Below, piece by piece: positions 58,080 to 63,029 of a stretch of 63,029 nucleotides of DNA. Source of the DNA: JAZKSG01 sp964384785 (GTDB lineage Archaea; Thermoplasmatota; E2; DHVEG-1). Both the position numbers and the translations under genes were made by a program. Within the stretch, counting starts at the first letter, position 1. Each line of letters opens with the position of its first letter. The notes beneath the pieces are model-generated. The model saw only the letters and a list, made by a program, of their open reading frames with translations, had not been told where the DNA came from and did no database searches. Location of the stretch: positions 1-63,029 of the forward strand of contig CAYLLH010000112.1 in assembly GCA_964384785.1 (NCBI GenBank), read 5' to 3'.

Positions 58080-59420
58080 ATGGAAAATGATGATGATCTT
58101 TCACGTCTTGGTGTTATACCATCGGATCGTAAAAAACTAGAAAACATGGGTATTACAAAACTTGAACAAATTGCTTTGATGTCTGTTAAAACACTTGGTA
58201 TGGGTACTAGCAAGGGTAATACTTTGATTCAACGAGCCAGAAATATTCTTGCTAATGAAAACATTCTTGATATTACTATTAAAAATGAGGATCTTATAGA
58301 GGTTAAGGTTCGTAGTACTAACCGTGCGGTTAAAAAATCTGTTCTTAATTTGTTAAATGTTTATAATGCTGGTTGGGGTAATGCTTCTCTTGAGGCGCAT
58401 GGGAATATTATGAAGCTTAGTCGTAATTCTCAGAAGTTTGATCAGGTTTTAAAACAAGCTGAGGGTCTTCAGGAGATTATTGATTCACGTAAGATTGAGG
58501 AGAAAGAAAAAAAGGGTATTTTTCTTCCGGATGATGAACTTCGTGAGTTTGCAAAAGAACGTGGTTTTGATGGTTTTTGGGAGAATGTTTTTCAGGAGAT
58601 CCATGGTAATGATATTATGAAAAAAGTGATTGCCACTAGTATGTTTTCTACTTTTGAAGAACCAGTTCATTCACTTGTAATTGGTGAACCTGGTAGTAGT
58701 AAGACTATGGCTATGGAGCTTATAACTGAGCAGTTCACAGGTATTTCAAATGTGGGTGCTAACACTACCAGATCAGGCTTGGTTTGCAATCTTGGAACTG
58801 GTGATCTTGGAGCGCTTCCTCATTCAGATAACAAAATAGTTCTAGTAGATGAGTTTGATAAAATACCTGGTGATGATATAGAGTACTGTTACGAGCTCTT
58901 ATCTAATGGTAAATGTAGTGTTCATTCAGCTAAAATCCATAAAAACATTCAAAGTCATTTTATAATGATAGCTTTTGCAAATCCAAAGACCAAGGTTTTT
59001 GGAAAAAACGCTATCTCTGATATAGGTTTATCGCCACTGCTTATGAGTCGTTGTGCTCTTGTTGTAAAAGTACAAAATATTGATCGTGAAGAACGACTTG
59101 AGCTTTTTAAAAAGAAATTCTATGGAAACACAGAGTTTAAAGAAAAACATGATTATTATGATCAATGGGTGAAACTCGCTCGAGATTTCACACCAGAGAT
59201 AGATGCAACTGAAGAAAAAATAGATGAATACATCAAAACAATAAACAATATTGTTGAGGATCATTACAACACAAATCTTCGACGTGATCTGCGTATGACA
59301 GAGTATATTCGCCGGATTCCTATGGCTATAGCACGTGCTTCTTTTAAAAACATAGATGATTCAGTTATAGATGAGTCATTAGATTTAATTAGACAATCCA
59401 TTGAAACATGGAATAAATAA
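58080..59420 (+). CDS. MCM-type AAA+ ATPase with N-terminal helix-hairpin-helix domain
   Basis: 446 residues. Residues about 5-55 form a RadA-N-like helix-hairpin-helix (LSRLGVIPSDRKKLENMGITKLEQIA). After a linker domain the AAA+ core shows Walker A GEPGSSKTM, Walker B KIVLVDEFDKI, sensor 1 MIAFANP and the arginine-finger region LLMSRCALV, all in MCM style. The MCM N-terminal zinc/OB domain is missing, so this is not the replicative helicase but an MCM paralogue. Its upstream region has GGAGGG 19 bases before the ATG. Probably acts on DNA in repair or replication control; partners unknown. Confidence 0.85.
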   Translation: MENDDDLSRLGVIPSDRKKLENMGITKLEQIALMSVKTLGMGTSKGNTLIQRARNILANENILDITIKNEDLIEVKVRSTNRAVKKSVLNLLNVYNAGWGNASLEAHGNIMKLSRNSQKFDQVLKQAEGLQEIIDSRKIEEKEKKGIFLPDDELREFAKERGFDGFWENVFQEIHGNDIMKKVIATSMFSTFEEPVHSLVIGEPGSSKTMAMELITEQFTGISNVGANTTRSGLVCNLGTGDLGALPHSDNKIVLVDEFDKIPGDDIEYCYELLSNGKCSVHSAKIHKNIQSHFIMIAFANPKTKVFGKNAISDIGLSPLLMSRCALVVKVQNIDREERLELFKKKFYGNTEFKEKHDYYDQWVKLARDFTPEIDATEEKIDEYIKTINNIVEDHYNTNLRRDLRMTEYIRRIPMAIARASFKNIDDSVIDESLDLIRQSIETWNK

Positions 59421-59442
59421 AAAACAAAAAAACAATTTTTTT

Positions 59443-59706
59443 TTATTTTATACTTTTAAACATGTGTTTTCTTATTTCATTAAGGCTTTCTTCGACTCTT
59501 CTTTTAGCATCATCTTTTGAGATTGGTTCATAAAAATCGTTTTCACCAGAAGAATCGATACCTGCTACAATAAATTCATTGTTTTTTTTATAAACACAAG
59601 CTTGATTTTTAAAGGCTTTTTTGTAATGAAGGATTGGTCCTAAAAAAGTCCAACCTTTGCTTCTTAGTTTTTCATCTATTTTATCTATTTCATTTTTTTT
59701 ATCCAT
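59443..59706 (-). CDS. Hypothetical small protein
   Basis: 87 residues starting MDKKNEIDKIDEKLRSKGW. An earlier in-frame ATG (59718) is possible, but MDKKNE starts at the better-spaced site. The middle (ACVYKKNNEFIVAGIDSSGENDFYEP) has alternating strands, and the end is helical (DDAKRRVEESLNEIRKHM). Cytosolic, unknown family. It is convergent with the MCM-like gene. Confidence 0.6.
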   Translation of the reverse strand: MDKKNEIDKIDEKLRSKGWTFLGPILHYKKAFKNQACVYKKNNEFIVAGIDSSGENDFYEPISKDDAKRRVEESLNEIRKHMFKSIK

Positions 59707-59781
59707 AATTAAAATCAAACCCTTTGTTTCCTAAATTTTTTTTTGGAAATCAGGAAGATAACAAATTAATATCTTTTTTTT

Positions 59782-59913
59782 TTAAATTTCCTTTAATTCT
59801 TCATCTGTCCAAAATTTTATCTCGGTTCCATCAGGTAAAACCGCGATTTTAACTATTTCACCAGTTTCAGGGTCTTTTTCTTCTTTAAACCTTGTTCCTT
59901 TTGGAAAATTCAT
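59782..59913 (-). CDS. 43-residue small protein
   Basis: MNFPKGTRFKEEKDPETGEI then VKIAVLPDGTEIKFWTDEEL. Two short strands (TRFKEE, EIVKIAVLPDGTEIKFW) and a D/E-rich end suggest a small beta-hairpin protein. GAGGT lies about ten bases before the ATG. It lies between two hypothetical genes on the same strand, all with similar spacing, which suggests a run of small co-oriented genes. No family is recognised. Confidence 0.5.
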   Translation of the reverse strand: MNFPKGTRFKEEKDPETGEIVKIAVLPDGTEIKFWTDEELKEI

Positions 59914-60102
59914 CTTGCCGTTACCTCAAAAAAAAATTTTACGGTAGATTATTTTTTCATCCGGGTAAATATCTTCATAATTTAAAAACCCATCTGAAAA
60001 AAATTAGTTTACATGTTTATTCATGTGCTATGTTTTTTGCATATGCAGATGAATATTCTATAGATATGTGTAAAGGTAGATTCAATATAAATCTGGTTTT
60101 TT

Positions 60103-60327
60103 TTATAGTCTGCCTTTGTTTTCAATCCATGCTGTGTCAATATCTCTTCTTAGATTTGTGGGTAAATTTGGTGTACAGTCATGTAGGATTCCGTTTTCAT
60201 CCTCCCACCAAATTTTTTCTTCAGAAGATTCATTGGTAAGAGTATTTTTTATATATGCCCAGACTTCACTTTTTACATGTTCTTTATCTGGGTTGGTTTT
60301 TTTATAAAATTTTATTGCATATGTCAA
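60103..60327 (-). CDS. Hypothetical small protein
   Basis: 74 residues (MTYAIKFYKKTNPDKEHVK...). The start is set at a TTG at 60327, with GGGGAGGT nine bases upstream; another TTG at 60336 touches the ribosome site and an ATG at 60320 is out of frame. The body (EVWAYIKNTLTNESSEEKIWWEDENGI) is amphipathic and tryptophan-rich. No signal peptide. Unknown family. Confidence 0.5.
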   Translation of the reverse strand: MTYAIKFYKKTNPDKEHVKSEVWAYIKNTLTNESSEEKIWWEDENGILHDCTPNLPTNLRRDIDTAWIENKGRL

Positions 60328-60445
60328 AAAGATCAAACCTCCCCGATGAGGTAGTTTAAAAACAGTATATACTGATATAAAAATTTATCTGTTTTTTTTT
60401 GATTATTTCGGTTTTTTAAAGAAAAATTTGTAAAATAAATTTTTT

Positions 60446-60550
60446 TTAGTAGTATGTTACATAAAGGTAGATTACATATATTACAAGTATTCCAAACATA
60501 CCGAGAAGGATTAATGTTTTTGCGAAATTGATTTTTACCTCGTCGACCAT
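60446..60550 (-). CDS. 34-residue single-pass membrane microprotein
   Basis: MVDEVKINFAKTLILLGMFG then ILVIYVIYLYVTYY: a short polar N-terminus and one hydrophobic helix. A GGAGGAAC ribosome site lies seven bases before the ATG, stronger than most in the window. It may be a subunit of a larger membrane complex. No family recognised. It lies just downstream of dnaJ on the same strand. Confidence 0.55.
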   Translation of the reverse strand: MVDEVKINFAKTLILLGMFGILVIYVIYLYVTYY

Positions 60551-60651
60551 ATTTTTTTGTTCCTCCAATTAAACATTTTGTTTTTTGTGTTTAAAAGGAG
60601 TTGTTGTACAACTATTATCGACGTTCTTTACAGTTGTTACCCATTTGTTTT

Positions 60652-61749
60652 TTAGTCGAGTTCTTCATCAAGTTTTTCTAAAAGTTTTTTGGCTTTTCTA
60701 CTTATTTTTTCAGGTGTTTTAATATTTATTTCAACAAAAAGATCTCCTCGTCCTCTACTGTTCAAATATGGCATTCCTTCACCTTTTATTTTTAATACTT
60801 CACCGTTTTGTGTCCCAGATGGTATTTTTACTGTTTTTTTATCTTCTGAAATTGTTTCGATTTCTATTTTTGTTCCAAGGGTTGCTTTAGGAAAACTAAT
60901 TTTTTTAGTGGTTAAAAGATCTACTCCGCGTCTTTTAAACTCATGGTGTTTTTTTAGATGTACAACAATGTATAGATCTCCTGATCCATCTTTTCCTGCT
61001 TCTCCTTCTCCAGCTAGTCGTAGTTGTGAGCCGTCATCTATTCCCGAGGGTATGTTTATTTCTATATCTCTTGTGTTTTTTACAAATCCCTGTCCCTTAC
61101 AGTTGTTGCAGGGGTTTTTGATTATTGTTCCTTTTCCTTGGCATTTGTCGCAGGCTGTTACTTGTGTAAAAATTCCGAAAGCGGTTCTACGGGAATGACG
61201 TACCTGCCCTGCACCCTTACACTGAGGACACTGTGTTGGGTTGCTACCGGGTTTTGCACCCGATCCATTGCAGACATCACATTTTTCCTTACGTGGTACT
61301 TTAATACTGGTTTTAACTCCTTTAAAAGCATCTTTAAGACCTATTTCAATATCATATCTAAGATCTCTACCACGTTCTCTTCTTTGCTGACGTCCGAAAC
61401 CACCCATTCCGCCTCCGAAGAAACGAGCGAAAATATCTTCAAAACCACCAAAACCCATACGACCAAAGATATCATTGAAATCACCGAAATCTGCATTACG
61501 GAAAATATCTTCACGGCTGTACTGTTGATCTATACCAGCATGACCATATTGGTCGTAACGCTGTCTTTTTTCATCATCTGATAATACTGCATAAGCTTCA
61601 CTTATTTCTTTAAATTTTTCTTCGGCATCCTTAGATGGATTTTTATCTGGATGATATTTTAAAGCAAGCTTACGATAGGCTTTTTTAATCTGACCTTTGT
61701 CTGCATCCTTGTTTACACCAAGAACATCATAGTAATCCTTTTTAGTCAT
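60652..61749 (-). CDS. dnaJ: Chaperone DnaJ (Hsp40)
   Basis: 365 residues, full-length type I. The J domain has H33-P34-D35 (YHPDKNP), followed by a G/F-rich region (GGFEDIFARFFGGGMGGF), four CxxCxGxG zinc repeats (CDVCNGSG, CPQCKGAG, CDKCQGKG, CNNCKGQG) and the C-terminal substrate domains. It delivers clients to DnaK and stimulates its ATPase. No dnaK or grpE is in the window; if present they lie beyond position 61749 on the minus strand or elsewhere. Archaeal DnaJ genes are thought to come from bacteria. Confidence 0.95.
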   Translation of the reverse strand: MTKKDYYDVLGVNKDADKGQIKKAYRKLALKYHPDKNPSKDAEEKFKEISEAYAVLSDDEKRQRYDQYGHAGIDQQYSREDIFRNADFGDFNDIFGRMGFGGFEDIFARFFGGGMGGFGRQQRRERGRDLRYDIEIGLKDAFKGVKTSIKVPRKEKCDVCNGSGAKPGSNPTQCPQCKGAGQVRHSRRTAFGIFTQVTACDKCQGKGTIIKNPCNNCKGQGFVKNTRDIEINIPSGIDDGSQLRLAGEGEAGKDGSGDLYIVVHLKKHHEFKRRGVDLLTTKKISFPKATLGTKIEIETISEDKKTVKIPSGTQNGEVLKIKGEGMPYLNSRGRGDLFVEINIKTPEKISRKAKKLLEKLDEELD

Positions 61750-61807
61750 AAATCACGCAAGCGGTCGGATTAATAGAAAAGGTATATAATTTTTTTGCTA
61801 AATTCAA

Positions 61808-62410
61808 TTATATTTTTTCAATACAAGATTGCGGTAAAACTTGTAAAAATGATCCAAAAATTGACATAAATGAAAAACCTGACTCATTTGATAAGAATTC
61901 TTCTTCGTTCCAGCCTTCTTTAAAAACATCCATTTGGTAATAGATATTGGAAGAAGTATTTTCATAAATAAACTCTTCTATTGTAACAGTAATTTTAACC
62001 TTGTCTCCAACTTTGTATTGATCTGTTAGATTACCTTGGAATAACAAATTTAAATAATTTTTATCAAAATCACTACTTTTATTACTGTTTACATTAAAAG
62101 AAATATTTGTAGCATTATAAAAAATTGCCTTATTATAACTAATGCTTCTAATTGTATCAGTTAAAATTAATGTATCTCCATCATTCAAAGAATTGTAATC
62201 TATGATCCATCTCCAAGATCCTTTTTTTATACTATTAGAATATTTTAAATCCTGGATTAATCCTTGAGCAGTCATATTTACAGATTTATTAGAACCATCT
62301 GTGTTTTTATTGTCTATATTATTTTCGTTGGTATTTGTAATTTTTTCTTCAGTACAGCCACTAAGAGACAATAATAAGAAAACAATTATTATAACTAATG
62401 TATTTTTCAT
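61808..62410 (-). CDS. Lipoprotein of unknown family, paralogue 1
   Basis: 200 residues. A signal peptide with lipobox (LLLSLSGC) predicts lipid attachment outside the membrane, then an N/D/T-rich linker. The body shares with the next gene the pattern WIIDYNSLNDGDTLILTDTI, LNLLFQGNLTDQYKVGDKVKITV and a C-terminal VLPQSCIEKI versus PLPESVIEKS. Beta-rich, OB-like strands are likely. Function unknown. N-x-S/T sites are numerous. Confidence 0.7.
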   Translation of the reverse strand: MKNTLVIIIVFLLLSLSGCTEEKITNTNENNIDNKNTDGSNKSVNMTAQGLIQDLKYSNSIKKGSWRWIIDYNSLNDGDTLILTDTIRSISYNKAIFYNATNISFNVNSNKSSDFDKNYLNLLFQGNLTDQYKVGDKVKITVTIEEFIYENTSSNIYYQMDVFKEGWNEEEFLSNESGFSFMSIFGSFLQVLPQSCIEKI

Positions 62411-62453
62411 TTTCCCTCCATAAATAAAGAAAAAAGAGAAAGAAGTTAATTGT

Positions 62454-63020
62454 TTAACTCTTTTCGATTACGGATTCAGGCAATGGTTTGTATGGTATGC
62501 CTGTGCTTTCAAGATTAGTTGTAAAGTAGTTTTCACTTTCCCAATATTCATCATATATTTCCATGTCATAAGATGTTCCATTATAATCGAATTGAACATG
62601 TTTAATATTAAATGTCATTTTCAGTTTATCTCCACTTTGATAATTGCCTGTTAAATTACCGTCGAATAATAAGTTCAATGATTGTGTAATGGAATTATTT
62701 ATAAATTCAAATATGAGATATGTAGTGTTTGTTGTTGGATCATAAGTTAGATTGTCTAATGTATCCTCAATTATTAATGTATCTCCATCTTCTAGGGACT
62801 CATAATCTATAATTACATTAGTATTATTTCCAGAATAATTAAGGTCCATATAGTGTTCTTTGGCAGTAAATGTTTCTCCAGTATTATTTTGGTTGTCCCC
62901 ATTTACATCTTCATCATTATTGTCGTCACTACCTTTTTTCTCTTCTTCTTCAAAACAGCCTATTGTACTTACTATAAGAAGTAAGCTGATTATGCATATT
63001 ACTAAAATTCCTTTTTTCAT
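62454..63020 (-). CDS. Lipoprotein of unknown family, paralogue 2
   Basis: 188 residues, tandem paralogue of the preceding gene with lipobox (IVSTIGC), an acidic linker (EEEEKKGSDDNNDEDVNGD) and the shared core VIIDYESLEDGDTLIIEDTL, LNLLFDGNLTGNYQSGDKLKMT. The two products differ most in the linker and the middle. The 43-base gap suggests co-transcription. Surface-exposed, lipid-anchored; unknown role. The window ends just upstream of its ATG, so its promoter is not seen. Confidence 0.7.
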   Translation of the reverse strand: MKKGILVICIISLLLIVSTIGCFEEEEKKGSDDNNDEDVNGDNQNNTGETFTAKEHYMDLNYSGNNTNVIIDYESLEDGDTLIIEDTLDNLTYDPTTNTTYLIFEFINNSITQSLNLLFDGNLTGNYQSGDKLKMTFNIKHVQFDYNGTSYDMEIYDEYWESENYFTTNLESTGIPYKPLPESVIEKS

Positions 63021-63029
63021 AGCGCATCC

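Overview
The window is AT-rich archaeal DNA, most likely from a member of the Thermoplasmatota (Euryarchaeota). The archaeal signs are a family B DNA polymerase with a RadA-like partner, an MCM-type AAA+ ATPase, an archaeal COG1325-type RNA-binding protein, an archaeal Ogg2-type DNA glycosylase, a DUF835 sensor, tandem winged-helix regulators, and many promoters with BRE/TATA-like elements and either very short leaders or GGTGAT/GGAGG ribosome sites. The load of secreted peptidases (subtilase, C25-like, zinc protease) fits protein-degrading sediment lineages such as Marine Benthic Group D. That placement is inference; there is no rRNA gene to confirm it and I found no tRNA gene.

Layout. 1-7.5 kb: a PAS/DUF835 sensor, a redox operon (nitroreductase, glutaredoxin, ferredoxin-thioredoxin-reductase/rubredoxin fusion), small zinc proteins, a hemerythrin-like protein, an AEC transporter, a small regulator and an HtrA protease. 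7.7-10.8 kb: an arsenic/metal-type operon (two ArsR paralogues, COG0701 permease, ArsC, thioredoxin-like protein, AhpD-like protein, broken DGC protein). 10.8-18 kb: glycosyltransferases, a radical SAM protein, a SurA-like lipoprotein, a regulator plus ABC exporter, and a structured intergenic segment. 18-25.5 kb: Ogg2, a second COG0701 permease, a free-standing LAGLIDADG-like protein and a compact operon of inactive RadA-like protein, small helical protein, degenerate family B polymerase, PD-(D/E)XK nuclease and Doc-like protein. 25.8-30.6 kb: acyl-CoA synthetase, small envelope proteins and a tandem winged-helix regulator. 30.6-54.4 kb: mostly secreted proteins and peptidases, interrupted by a flippase, an FAD oxidoreductase, an MFS carrier and a few cytosolic genes. 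54.4-63 kb: eIF2B-like protein, SDR, radical SAM protein, MCM/HhH ATPase, microproteins, DnaJ and two paralogous lipoproteins.

Two things stand out. First, eight copies of a gap-free 30-base promoter element (GAGGA, five bases, GGTCTATAAA, two bases, TTAWATAT, with small variations) lie between 30.6 and 53.7 kb. Seven sit just upstream of genes for secreted or membrane proteins. One is an orphan followed by a G8/C-rich hairpin and a T tract, possibly a small RNA. A divergent ninth copy precedes the tandem winged-helix gene at 29945, which makes that gene a candidate regulator. This looks like a secretome regulon. Second, the 21.3-25.5 kb operon pairs a RecA fold that has lost both Walker motifs with a polymerase that has lost its exonuclease residues and one motif C aspartate. 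It resembles in logic the bacterial ImuA/ImuB/DnaE2 mutasome.

Four genes (DGC protein, HPP protein, eIF2B-like protein and probably the PD-(D/E)XK nuclease) are broken by single-base shifts, mostly in A or T runs. Residual assembly errors explain this as well as pseudogenes do, and the reading frames there should be treated with care.
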